In this document: one piece after another, positions 1 through 40,734 of the stretch
Numbering within the stretch: the first letter of the stretch is position 1
How the letters are laid out: every line of letters begins with the position of its first letter
From: Brevipalpus yothersi
Taxonomy: Eukaryota > Arthropoda > Arachnida > Trombidiformes > Tenuipalpidae
Length of the DNA stretch: 43,918 nucleotides
Direction of reading: 5' to 3'
NCBI GenBank assembly: GCA_003956705.1
Contig: QZCP01000667.1
Location: 1 to 43,918, forward strand
Made by a program: the position numbers and the translations under genes
Notes under the pieces: model-generated
Told to the model about the DNA's origin: nothing
The model's database searches: none
Seen by the model: the letters and a program-made list of their open reading frames with translations, nothing else

Positions 1-125
1 AATCAATAAGAGGCAAAATGCAATTGAGTAATGGTGAAAATGAGCTTGAAGAGTGGAAAAGAGTGAGTAGAAAAAAGATGAGGAGAGAGAGAAAAAAAAT
101 TAAGATCAGCAAACGTTAGACTTGC
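1..125 (-). other. Start of COE intron after exon f
   Basis: Purine-rich on the plus strand (gagagaaaaaaaat), so pyrimidine-rich in the transcript. It begins with the GC donor at 124-125 and is cut by the window edge. No coding sequence is seen. Confidence 0.85.
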
Positions 126-28880
<28,755 letters not shown>

Positions 28881-28907
28881 CTATTCACATACGAATACAT
28901 TGTTATC

Positions 28908-28955
28908 TGATGATGGTGATGGTGATGGTGGTGGTAGTTGTGATGGTGGAGGTGA
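28908..28955. repeat. (GGTGAT)n-like repeat next to exon a
   Basis: Degenerate GATGGTGGT units immediately upstream of exon a. On the minus strand, in frame with the COE exon, they read as a run of His codons, so they could be coding, UTR or intron. Confidence 0.85.
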
Positions 28956-29002
28956 CCGATGATCTAAATCCGGAATGATTTCACTTGCTCCTAAAATCCC
29001 GG

Positions 29003-29107
<105 letters not shown>

Positions 29108-30641
29108 ACAGAGGAAAGAGAGAATCCAAAATACAACCTATACTCGCACGCGGTGGGAGAGGCATGAGCAATGTGTATTGAGGTAATGCTGGGAGGAGCT
29201 TAATTTAACTGGTAACGCCTCTTTTTCACTTGTCGACCAGCTTCAATAATGCTTATCAAAGGAGGAGCTTGCCAATTGATCAGCTACTGGTGCACCATCT
29301 GATGAGTAAAATTTTCATCTCATCATGTGAGTGATTGTGAGGACCTCTAGTGATTCGGAATACTATTAGGAATGAGAAAATTTTTCCATCATCATTCAGA
29401 TACTCCATCTGTTGATGCTGGTTGAAAGTGGAGAGAGACAAGATTTTAGCCTGGCCCGTTACCGCTTCACTAGAGTGAAATTTTTGATTGATAGAAAAAT
29501 TCCGATCACTTCTTTGATAATGTCCCCCCTTGTGCAATTTGAAATATAGTCAAGTACTTGAAATTTAGACTACCCTAAAATTTGGACTTCCCATTCCCTT
29601 AGTATGCGTCTTAATGCAAGTTCTACTCGATGCTGTGCTCTTGATCGTCTTCTCCTCGCTAGATGTCTCACTGATGTCCTATTCTGAGATGTTTCTACTG
29701 TACATCGTTAATCATGAACTGGATCATGATAATGGGTCAAAAATATTGGCCAAACTATCTGTACGTCCATAGTTGGCTGGTTTTCTTGCATGATGTGTCT
29801 ACTAATTTGAAACATTCAGTTTCAAGAGAGAGAGAGAGAGAGCTGAAGAAACAAATAAAATTTTTCCACAATGAAAATTTTTATGCACTAAATGAAGGAA
29901 CTAGGTGAATAAAATTCTTCCCCAATGATATTGAAGCGATTTTTTTCGATTTTTCTCCAAATAATGATAATGTATTTTTTCGATAATCTTGTCATCTTCT
30001 TTTTTTACTTCTTACGTTTTGGTGTGGTAGATCTTTCTTTCCTCACTATATAAGCTCATGATATGTTACGTCAGGAATCATGGAAAGCATGTATGCTGCT
30101 ATGAAAAATGCCAAGAGGTTGGTCAGTCTCAAATCAGTGGCTGCATATGATGGATAAAAAGTAAGGAATGATTCCCCAAAAAGCGATTGTGGGGCATTTT
30201 TCAATGGTATTTATATCTCCATTAGATTTAGGCTCCTCTTAGTCCTACTTTCGGGTGTCGCATGGTGAACTCCCCTCGTCATCTCTCTCTCTCTGTTACA
30301 CATATCAAAGTAAATCTGGACTGGCTTTTTACATCCATTCAGATGATCCGATGCGCGTGTCGCGTGAAAGTGCGATATGCATTGTCGATATGCTTCCGGA
30401 TAGTTGCTCAAAGATCATCGATGCAAGTATGATTTGATGAAAGTTTAGCAAACAAACTGTCAGATCTTGGGAATAGTTTTCCTTTCTCTCTCTCTTATTC
30501 TCATTCTCATTCAAAAAGAATAATGAAAGATAAAAGAAGAGAGAAAAGTGCCACCAAATAATGTATCTCTCAGTGTGTGTATACGGATCAACTTCTGTCC
30601 TAGATAAAGATATAGATGAATTTATCTCTATGTTTGTATTC

Positions 30642-30642
<1 letters not shown>

Positions 30643-30675
<33 letters not shown>

Positions 30676-30680
30676 CTCTG
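30643..30680. repeat. (TC)n tract
   Basis: About 38 bp with one TCGC interruption. Confidence 0.93.
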
Positions 30681-31572
30681 TCTATGATCACATGAAAGTG
30701 ACCAAAAAGGTACCCAATATTTTGCTTTTCTTTCTTTTTCGTTTTGTTCTCATGTAGGAGGGGAGAGTCTTTTTTTTCCTCCTTCCGGTTTCTAACATCT
30801 TCCACTTCCGCCCGGTTTTATTCGGCTACTATTGTCACCACTAACAGTTGATCAACTGTTCATTTTCACTCTCAATGGCACCATGAATCGAATAAAATGA
30901 AATCACATGGACCCACTTCCACTCAATGTCAATCGCATGAGCAGTCCTCGAAAATATGTTCAAGAATCGGAAGCTTCTAAGCATGGGATCTTCGAAAAAG
31001 GAAGCTATGTCCAAGTGTAAAAGTATATTTTTCATTCAAAAAATTGATTTTCTGAGGCGTATTGCTCTTGATTGTGAACATGATTTTATGGATTGTATTT
31101 TTATCAATTACATGAAGTAATCATGAAGAAATGATTCACTTAAATCTTATGTTGAGTACATGGAACTGATGAAGGAAGTTGCTGATGGGCTCAAATTCCT
31201 GTTAGGATAACTGATGCTGAATCAAAACAAAAACATTTAAGTTTGTACAAAGTGAAAGAAGTATAACATACTTTATATGTATAGTGGCTTATGGTAGAGG
31301 AAAAATTGACGACATTCGAGAAAGGGTTTTGGTGTAAGATGTAGCATTAGTTTAACTCTATTCTTTCTCATGGAAGCTGGAGTCTCCATTCTTCAGAATC
31401 ACTAGCCTACATCATGCACCACAGAGGATGAACTTATTCCACTTTCATTGTCATCAATGTGAATGCACTCATGTAATCGATATAGGATGAAAGCATTATA
31501 TGTGCAGTGATTAACTGAGCGAAAAGAAGATGATTGAAGAAAAAATCATCTCGAAATCATCACAGAGAGAAA

Positions 31573-31588
31573 GAGAGAGAGAGAGAGA
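31573..31588. repeat. Short GA tract
   Basis: Sixteen bases of GA behind a degenerate purine stretch. Confidence 0.85.
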
Positions 31589-32028
31589 TGATTCATATGA
31601 TTTAATGACTAAGTTCATTACCATGAGATAACCTAATGACAATATTCATCTATGAACAGTGTTTATGTAAGAAGATAAGAATTAACTAACTAAGGAGGAA
31701 GAGGAAGAAAGAAAGAGGGAAAGAAAGAAAGGATGAGAGAGAGAGGTATTCTTCTTCATGATCTATTGGAACTATTGAAACTTATGACGTTTTTTATATT
31801 TTGGCTGATTGAATGGAGAACTATCAATAAATCTTGATCCTATGTGTGATCGGAAGTGGTCTCATGCTCTCCTCCAATTTATAATACATATGAAACATTT
31901 GTTCTTAAATTATTAACACTATTTGCTCAATCTTCGATTATTGACAAAAGTTTCATTCAGAAAATCATTCATCATTCTATCACACTCAATTGATTTGAAC
32001 AATATCAGAGTATTGTTGTTCACATTGG

Positions 32029-32030
<2 letters not shown>

Positions 32031-32096
<66 letters not shown>
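32031..32096. repeat. (TC)n microsatellite
   Basis: 66 bp of pure TC. Confidence 0.97.
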
Positions 32097-32100
<4 letters not shown>

Positions 32101-32742
32101 AGCCAGTCAATCGAAACTTGTGAATTGTGAATTGAGCTGAATTTTATTCGATGTTATTATGATACATTTCTTCATAACAATTATTTTTTGAGCCCCACAA
32201 AAGACAGTTCAAAAAGATTTCAATTGACAGGAACTTGTTGCACAATATAGTTGGCAATCGATGGATCTTCATTTGGTTAAATTTTTGAACTGCTATTCCC
32301 AACAAATAGGCAATGATCAAGAATTACTCTATGATATCTAGATTATCTATCATTTTCATTCATTCACTCGCTTTTTGGAATTCCTCTTCCTCTATCATCA
32401 TTCCGATACGATTATAGTCAAAGGTGATGAGGATAAAAAGCAGTCCAAAGATGCAATAGAATGGGAAAATTCCATTGAAAAATAAGAAAGAAAGATTGTA
32501 GGCGAGTTATAAGAGAAAATAATATCCATTCCAAAGATATATTGATAAAAGTTGCAAATATACATCGGAAAAAGTTGAAATTTGAGAGAGAAGGAGAGAG
32601 AGATTGAATTGTATTTCTTGATCAAAGTATAAGGAAAAGAATCACAATTTTTCCGTAACAGATGAAAGGAAGTATTAGAAGAAGTGAGAAAGAGAGAGAG
32701 AAAGAAGATAAATGAATGAAAAGCGGTAAAATAGTATTGCTT

Positions 32743-32746
<4 letters not shown>

Positions 32747-32822
<76 letters not shown>
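32747..32822. repeat. (TC)n microsatellite
   Basis: 76 bp of pure TC. Confidence 0.97.
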
Positions 32823-32826
<4 letters not shown>

Positions 32827-33094
32827 TCGAATCGATGATGATCTATTCGTCTATACATCAGGAACTCAGATGGATGAAAGTACACAAAAGAGTAAAGAAA
32901 AATAGTGAGAAAAGAAGCTCATTCTTGAGAAAAGCTCCATAGATATATATACACTCCAGTTCATATACATTGAGATTGGTCAATTCAAGTGATTCTTTTG
33001 ATTGTATCAGATAGATTCTATTATTGGAAGGAGAGAAAAATTCCTCTCGATGAGAAACGAGGAGATAGAAAATTGAATGAAAAGAGTGAGTAAA

Positions 33095-33119
33095 AGAGAG
33101 AGAGAGAGAGAGAGAGAGA
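33095..33119. repeat. Short (AG)n tract
   Basis: Twenty-five bases of AG. Confidence 0.93.
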
Positions 33120-35180
33120 TCCTTGGCTAGTCTGTAAGATTTTGGATTTTCTTTTGAAGTTCTCTATTCTGTCAAAGAATGATGATTCAAAGATGGAATC
33201 AGAATTATATATATATCTTTATGTGATTTTAAACTTGGGTCATTTCAGGAAATGGAATAATAAAATTAGTTTTATTCCCTCCGACTTACAAAGCATGAGA
33301 CTCTATGCAGGAAAGCTCCTCTATGAAGGAAGTTTTTCTGTTAATCTGGACCCAAAGGATATCCAAGCGGAACCATCCTCAGTGAGCCTCAGAGCGAAGA
33401 TAGTGATGCTGATCAGGGTATCCAAAGCCACTTAAAAAGAAGAAGAAATTCTCGGTTGATACTTCGTTGGCTCACTCAGCTAGCAATAACAAAGCTAATT
33501 TTTTTTTGTTATCAAGATGATGAATTCATATCGAAAAAGGGCTATGCAGAGATTCTGAAAATAATCATCATCAAAAGAGAAGCCAGATGTCGTTGCTTAG
33601 TGTAAAAAGTTCTGAGTTCACAAGAGGACTGTAAATTCGAGCATACAGAAATATGACAGCTCGAATATCACATCCTCTGATGAATAATTATCGTTCAATG
33701 CACCCTCTGAATTTTATGAACATTATATTTTGATCGTTCAGTTTTTCACCTTTTTTAATGATTTTTTTTCTGAAAAAGTCAGCCCAAAAAATTTTCGAAA
33801 GTTTCATAATTACTTCTACATTTTCTTTCAGTCTACCAACATGATACGAACTTTATATACTTCTTTGCGATCAGATAAGACCGGCTAATTTTTCAAACGC
33901 AATGTACATGTAATTAAATTGAATATATACTGCTAGATATCCTCACTCTCTCAGAAAATGGCAATTTTTGTCGTCTCAGCCTAAATCAGCCTGATTCTTT
34001 CAACTGGATGGGCTAATGATCAATAATAGAGTTTATTAATTTTCAGAACATTTTTCACAAGATATGTATCATAAAATTAACACTGAAATATCCATTCTCC
34101 CATGATGATAGGCATGATTTTCCGGAACTTTTCCCTTTCTGAAATAGAGATAGAAACAATTTGAATTATTTTATTAAATCTTTTTGTTACAAATTTCATG
34201 GTATTATGTTTGGAACAACAGAATTCCTCTCCATCTTTTTTTATACACTATGCAAATGCTTGGTAACATAAATGCTGTCTCGATTCTGAAGTCATTTCAT
34301 TTCGCAACCTCTCACACATCTCTCTTCCTCTAGTAGACTGATGCTGAAAATAGCAAAAACGCTAAAAATGTGTATGTGTATGTGTATATGTGAGTGTATA
34401 ATAATAGAAAATAATGAAAATGTCAGAGAATGACAATGGATAGACCGTCAAACTAGAGAAGAAAAGTAGCTCACATAGGAACTTGGCATTGAGATGAACG
34501 GATGTGAGATGGTGTATATTGGCAAAGTAAATGGTATAAACATCATATCAAAGGAAGAAGCAAGCCAGACAGTGAGATGGCCACATATTCTTCCTCTCTC
34601 ATTCTCTCATCTTTATCTCTTTTCCACCACTCATGATGCTCATTGGTAATACGAGACTAGCCCTTTTGTTCTGTTTCTTGTATAAAATGCACTTTTGCGT
34701 GCCTTATTTCCACCTCCCTATTTACCCTCTCCCACTTTTCTATTCATCCATACACACTCTTACACACACAGCCCCCATCCTCATCCTTGCGCTCACTCCT
34801 TTCTATTTGCTCTTTTCTCTCATCTCTCTCTCATCTTTTTCATCATCCTCTTCCTCTCTCATCTCATTTTTGTTGTTGGCCAAAAATCTCTTGTCTACCA
34901 GTATTCTCTGAGTATTTTTCTCTACAATCATTCCAGTTCATATACACACACACATGAACACAATTGGGCTCATCAAAAATGAAACACAATCTCTTTTGCA
35001 CCCATTCTCATCGGACTGATGTAATAAGAATTATCTTGCATTCATTCAGCATCACCATCTTTCTTGCACACTTTGAATTATCTCGCATGAAATAAATAAA
35101 ATGGAGACACACACACACAAGCTGTGTGTATGTGTGTTCAAATGATGTTCAATGGTGAAGAGTAGGATTTTCCTTCTTTT

Positions 35181-35184
<4 letters not shown>

Positions 35185-35235
<51 letters not shown>
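35185..35235. repeat. (TC)n microsatellite
   Basis: 51 bp; 50 bp after an imperfect CA/TG palindrome (35107-35137). Confidence 0.97.
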
Positions 35236-35237
<2 letters not shown>

Positions 35238-35331
35238 ATTATAGTGAGAACTCATCTTCTTCTATGTTCATTTTACCATAACTCCATTCAAAGTCAATCA
35301 TCTTCATGGGTAAATGTGTTATCCAATCTTG

Positions 35332-35333
<2 letters not shown>

Positions 35334-35390
<57 letters not shown>
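35334..35390. repeat. (CT)n microsatellite
   Basis: 57 bp, only 98 bp after the previous tract and in the same orientation. Confidence 0.97.
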
Positions 35391-35392
<2 letters not shown>

Positions 35393-36126
35393 TTTCCTCT
35401 CTTTAATCTTTGGCAAGCCTTTTGTGGGCGTCGATTAGGTACGCAAGAGGGATCACTTATTTTTTTCAACAACCTTCGATAAATTTCAAGCTAAGCAAAT
35501 ACACATATATCGGAACTTTCATCATTACGGCTGTGGTATGTGAAAGTTAGTCTAACATTTTGAATGATTTTCGAAATATTTGAAATTTTATTAGAATCAA
35601 AGATTTCCCAACACACACCATCCAGTGTAGATAGGTCCCGCTTTCAGGTCAAAGTTGTGTCAACGTCCCTCCCTCCAGCATCACCTCCTCTTTTCTCATC
35701 TTTTGGCTTCATGATTCCCCATGGTGTTCACGCATTGATAAGCTTCAAATTTACAGTGAATTGATCCGTTGAATTGGAAAAATAGCGATGATTTGGAAGG
35801 CAAAAATTTTTAAAAAGATTTCCATAGGAAGACAAGCTTGATTGAAGAGAAGATATTTTCATTTCATTAACCATGTATGCTCCATGTTATGAGAGGAGAG
35901 AGAGGAAGAAAGGAGGTTTTTTTATTCCGATATGTTTTTGTTGCCTTCCCTTTGTGGTTTGAGTATATATATAAGGGAGAGAGAAAAGGAATAGGATTTA
36001 ATAGAATCAAAGTAGATTGTCTCCATTGATGGTGGCCACAGAAGAATCTCAATAGAGTACTGAAAGATGAAGGGAAAAGGAATGATCTGAGATGATGAAA
36101 ACGCCTCACGTTGGTGTGAGCATCAT

Positions 36127-36129
<3 letters not shown>

Positions 36130-36188
<59 letters not shown>
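36130..36188. repeat. (CT)n microsatellite
   Basis: 59 bp of pure CT. Confidence 0.97.
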
Positions 36189-36191
<3 letters not shown>

Positions 36192-36340
36192 TCTGTTTTT
36201 CTCTCTCTAAGGGAATCCATAGACTGGATACCCAGAAGTGATGAATAGAGGCGTGAGTAGTCCTCTTGAAAGTTATTATTAACTTTGAGTGAGAATTTAT
36301 TTCCGATTGAATAGACCATTTACCAAGTTGGTTTCTCTCT

Positions 36341-36343
<3 letters not shown>

Positions 36344-36405
<62 letters not shown>
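36344..36405. repeat. (TC)n microsatellite
   Basis: 62 bp, 155 bp after the previous tract and in the same orientation. Confidence 0.97.
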
Positions 36406-36409
<4 letters not shown>

Positions 36410-36522
36410 TCTTCTTCTACTCACTTTATTTTTCGATAGCTTGCAACATCCTCATCTAACACATCCATGCACACTTTTTTGCTCTTGCTTCAGTTCGATT
36501 GAACAAAATCACTTCACTGGTC

Positions 36523-36566
36523 ACAGAGAGAGAGAGCGAGAGAGAGGGAGAGAGAGAGAGAGAGAG
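36523..36566. repeat. Imperfect (GA)n tract
   Basis: GA with GC and GG interruptions, in opposite orientation to the pure TC tracts just before it. Confidence 0.92.
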
Positions 36567-37834
36567 TTACTCAAGGAAGAGAAAAAGATCAATTTGAATT
36601 GAACGAGCATCACTTTGGCCCATTCATTTCCATTTATCATCAGATGAGTTCACTTACTTGCTCTTCTCTGCCACCTTATTTGTGTGTATGTGTGTATGTG
36701 TTCTTCAGAACATAATATTGAGCCCATACAAAGCAGCTCGTTTTTCTTTTGTCGAAACTTTTTCAACCAAAATTCTCTCTCATGATAGAGAAAATTCTAT
36801 TATGCCCAATGGTATGGATAAGATAGCAAAAAAAGGAGAAAAAGAGAAAGAGAGAGAGAGAGAAAAGAATGATGCGAATAAAGTGCATCATTGATGCGGA
36901 TGAGAGAGAATATTCATAAACTATTAACACAAATAATATAAAAGCCAAGGCTTCAACTCTCGTGTATAAATATATATATATATATTTTTTCTCTTCTTCT
37001 TCTTTCGAATTCACTTGGCCAAACAGTAATCACTGATTCAATTCATGCGTGCTCAGCGGCTAACCAACCAGCGAATTGAGCCAATCGAGCATGAATACAT
37101 TTTGTCCTGTAAAGTTTATCGAAAGCTTCCATAGGCTTTCTCACTCTCATGAAATTTAGATAGATTTCTTGAAGAATATTATCTCTGTTGAACCAAAGAG
37201 CGAAGCAGAAAAGGTGCAAGTAGAATATTCAGTATCTCATGTTGAATATTTCCCATCAACATCTGAGAGGTCATAATTTAATGACCCGCAAAAATTTTCC
37301 TCCAAACTTCTAGGAAACATGTGAACAAAGGTTATTACTAATGGTGTAACTTTGTTCCAATATGCAGTGAAGAAATCTCAGCTATATCAGTTGATTTACA
37401 TTTGCCAATAGATATATTTGAGCCGAAATCAGTACAAAAACCCAGGAACATAGAGAGGAGGAGAAAGAGAGGTTAAAGAGAATCTAATTGAAGAAAATGC
37501 CTTCCAGACATTGAATAAAGAAACAATTCAACGGGAAAAAGCATATCCAATAGTGTCTATGGTGCACAATGAGCTCAGTATGACCTGGAGCCGTTCCGTT
37601 TGGGAAAGATAAAGCAAAGCAAATCATCAGAAATCTCGAAGAGAGAGAAAAGAGCATCCCTCTTATTCCAAGCCTCTTTGCCTCATTTTCATAGTCAATA
37701 TCACCTCTTCACAGGCTTTTCCTGTCTCCTTTGAAATAGCAACTGGAAAAGAGGAAAAATATGATGCGAATATTTACAGAGAAGACAATATCCCGGATGA
37801 AGGAACCTTTTCATTGGCAAAGCAAGTGATTTTC

Positions 37835-37851
37835 GGGGGAGGGGGGGAGGG
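37835..37851 (+). other. G-quadruplex-like G tract
   Basis: G5-A-G7-A-G3 allows four runs of three G with one-base loops. It is the only G-rich homopolymer stretch in the window and ends 27 bases before the ATG of the 168-codon frame. A C8 run lies at 37984-37991. Confidence 0.85.
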
Positions 37852-37877
37852 CGAGCTCCGATAGATTGATATTGGCA

Positions 37878-38384
37878 ATGAAGTGTGAGCAGAGTTGGTT
37901 GAATTATTTTTGTTTCCCAAAATGTGAGAGCAATTTTCTTATATCCTCAGGCCTATGTTTACACTTTAACTTCCCCTCACTTGCCCCCCCCTCAAATGAA
38001 CTATACACATATAGTATGTATATGTGTTCGTGGATGGGTAAAGTTTCTTATTTGGGAATACTTTTTCGATACATTTTGGCCTGCTGGCTGGAAAAAGAAT
38101 GGAACCAAAAAAAAGAGAGAGAAAGAGACTTTCATATAAATAGGGAAATAGTTAGGTATGGAAATAGAAATTGGAATAGACAGAGAGAGAAGATTCATTT
38201 CCGCAATTCTCTCTGGTTGATTTTGCAAAGATACATTGTGATATATGGCTTCATGTGTCTGAAGGCTTTTTTTATTTTACTATTCATTTTGAATTCTTTT
38301 TTTATGCTGAACAAATTTGCCAATTTTCCAGCTCAAGCCATTGATTATTGTTTTACTCCTTTTCTGAATTCCAAGCTTTGTTAA
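37878..38384 (+). CDS. Unrecognised 168-codon ORF with hydrophobic segments
   Basis: This is the longest open frame not built from GA/TC repeats. From the ATG it starts MKCEQSWLNYFCFPKCESNF, Cys-rich, followed by a Pro-containing stretch, a hydrophobic segment (SYLGILFRYILACWL), a charged middle (EKEWNQKKERERDFH) and a long hydrophobic stretch (LKAFFILLFILNSFFML). That layout would suit a small membrane protein. The base before the ATG context is favourable (G at -3). I do not recognise a family. No polyadenylation signal is seen close behind the stop. It may be one exon, or chance. Confidence 0.22.
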   Translation: MKCEQSWLNYFCFPKCESNFLISSGLCLHFNFPSLAPPSNELYTYSMYMCSWMGKVSYLGILFRYILACWLEKEWNQKKERERDFHINREIVRYGNRNWNRQREKIHFRNSLWLILQRYIVIYGFMCLKAFFILLFILNSFFMLNKFANFPAQAIDYCFTPFLNSKLC

Positions 38385-38968
38385 CCATATTGCTCTCAGA
38401 TCACAACCTGAGCTTACACGCATGATTTTGATTGGAGAATTCAATCCTCTGAATGTGAACTATTTTCCTATCACTTGGACAACTTGAAGAAGGGCTCTAT
38501 TTTCCCCTACTTGAGGCATACAACCAAAAAGGAACATAAATCTTTGATGAATTCTGATTGACAGAAAAAAAGAATAAGTAGATCAAAAAATAGATCTATT
38601 GCTCAGGTTATGAGTGATTTTCTGAGAGCCTCCAACACGTTTACTAGTCCATTGGCAATATTTGAGGTTCAAATCTGTATTCGATATGCTTCATGATGGA
38701 AGTAAAAAAACTCATACTTAACCTTTTCGATTGAATGATTCCTAAAGAACCTCTTCTGAGGGTAATGAGCAAATGAGCTTTTTCTTCTCCTTCTTCTTCT
38801 TCTAGAGAACGCTTTTTCACTGTGTGTGAGAAAGTGATTTCAATCTCTTTTGACCGAAAAAATGTGGAAAGAATGTTCCAAATAAGATGGATGTAATTAT
38901 ATTCTATGGTAGAAAATGAACTATGTATTGACGCAAATGGTTGGTCTACTGAGAGAATGTTAGACGAT

Positions 38969-38973
<5 letters not shown>

Positions 38974-39001
<28 letters not shown>
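38974..39001. repeat. (GA)n tract
   Basis: About 28 bp of GA. Confidence 0.94.
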
Positions 39002-39003
<2 letters not shown>

Positions 39004-40131
39004 ATGTCTGAAGGTTTTCCGAAAGTGATGAATGTTAAGTGAAGGGAAAAATATCATAGCTTACCTTTACACTTATTTATTTGTATTTGAATAGGGTTTT
39101 GGATGAATTATTTTCATCATGCTTGAATCAGTAACGCAGGGAAAGGGAAAGAAATGGGAAAATGTTTCGAAATGTTCGCCTCTGTGAAAATTCCTTACCT
39201 TATTCGTTAGAATGATGCTTTTGATCAATACATAGAGAATTCAATTTTGGAAATTGGACTCAGTTTTCATAGAAAAGATCCGAAACAAAAATTACTCCTT
39301 TTCGAGCTAAATAATCATTCTTTGAGCAAGGAATTATCTTGGCACCTTGAAAAAAAAATTTTGCTTGATTTCTATGTTTTAAGTTTTGTTATCATTCTGT
39401 TTTCTTTTACGAGAATATTAAAAGTCTTATCCGGTTCTGAATCGAGAAATTTCTGAATTTAGACCTTTTATGATCATTTTTTGGATGTTTTCTGCATCAA
39501 AATAATAACTACAAGTCTAGTTCAGACCGTTATACAAGGAATTCACGAGAATAACAAAGTCAAAATCGAATATTTTCTCAAAATGCTTGGGTAATCAAAT
39601 TGACTGGATTACTATTCCAATGTTGGTTTAGAATGTTCAATTGTGCAAATTTGGGATCAAGATAAATCATATGATAAAAAAGGCATGAAAAGCCACCAAG
39701 TATGTATAGATAGCGATCATAATCGAATTACTTAAGAAAAATCCAGCCAACAGTGTTCATGGGCCATTCAATTGAATCAAATTCAATGGTACATACATGA
39801 ATAGAATTGCACAAGAGAGAAGAATATTGGCACCATAAACAGTGCTCCAGTAAGGAGAAGTGAGAAGAAGAAGAGAGAACTTGATCGAATACATGAGTAA
39901 ATTTTGTACATATGAATGTTATTATTGTATTCTGAAATCGATTCTTCCCACCTTATTCTATTGTGAATTATTTTTCTCTTTGCCCAACATATGTCGACTG
40001 TTCGACACCACAGTGCCAATGTTGAAGAATTGTGAGGCTGGAGACATACATTATTTGGAGGCAAAAAGGTGTATGAATAGAAGAGAGAAAAAGTGCCAAA
40101 GAAAAGTAGAGATGGCCCAAAATACCATAGG

Positions 40132-40133
<2 letters not shown>

Positions 40134-40179
<46 letters not shown>
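40134..40179. repeat. (AG)n microsatellite
   Basis: 46 bp; inverted partner of the TC tract 112 bp further on. Confidence 0.97.
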
Positions 40180-40181
<2 letters not shown>

Positions 40182-40287
40182 AAATAATAACAATGATAAT
40201 AATAGGCATAGATATTGAATAGAAAAATGAAATAGAGATTCAATTGAGGCAAAATTTTGTTTAGTGAATAAAGTGCGGTGACAAGCG

Positions 40288-40291
<4 letters not shown>

Positions 40292-40341
<50 letters not shown>
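40292..40341. repeat. (CT)n microsatellite
   Basis: 50 bp facing the AG tract at 40134-40179. Confidence 0.97.
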
Positions 40342-40343
<2 letters not shown>

Positions 40344-40660
40344 TCAATGTATAACACACAAGCACGATGGCTCTTTGATCATTTCTTTTTTTTGTGATTT
40401 CTTACTGTATTTAACACAGAGACATATATACACCGTCAACATCTTCATACTGTCTTCTCTGTTGGCAAAGTTTTTTGGTTGGAAGTATTTCTCTTTTGAA
40501 CACAGAGAAGAAGGGTCTGTAGGAATGTTATCCTTTGATATGTAGCCCTTCTCAGATCCTCATTCAAACCATAGGGCTGCTCCACATTCAGAGCGAGATG
40601 ATAAAAGGCCGGTTAAAAGAGAGGGTGAGAGAAAAGAGGGACATAAATTCCATGTTTTTC

Positions 40661-40663
<3 letters not shown>

Positions 40664-40734
<71 letters not shown>

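Noticed and set aside
29280..29537. 85-codon minus frame upstream of exon a as a COE leader exon
   Set aside because: It starts with TTG, lacks COE leader motifs, and no donor of the right phase was found.
39783..40292. 169-codon minus frame and 107-codon plus frame on opposite strands
   Set aside because: Both run through the AG tract at 40134-40179 and overlap each other; the non-repeat parts show no recognisable domain.
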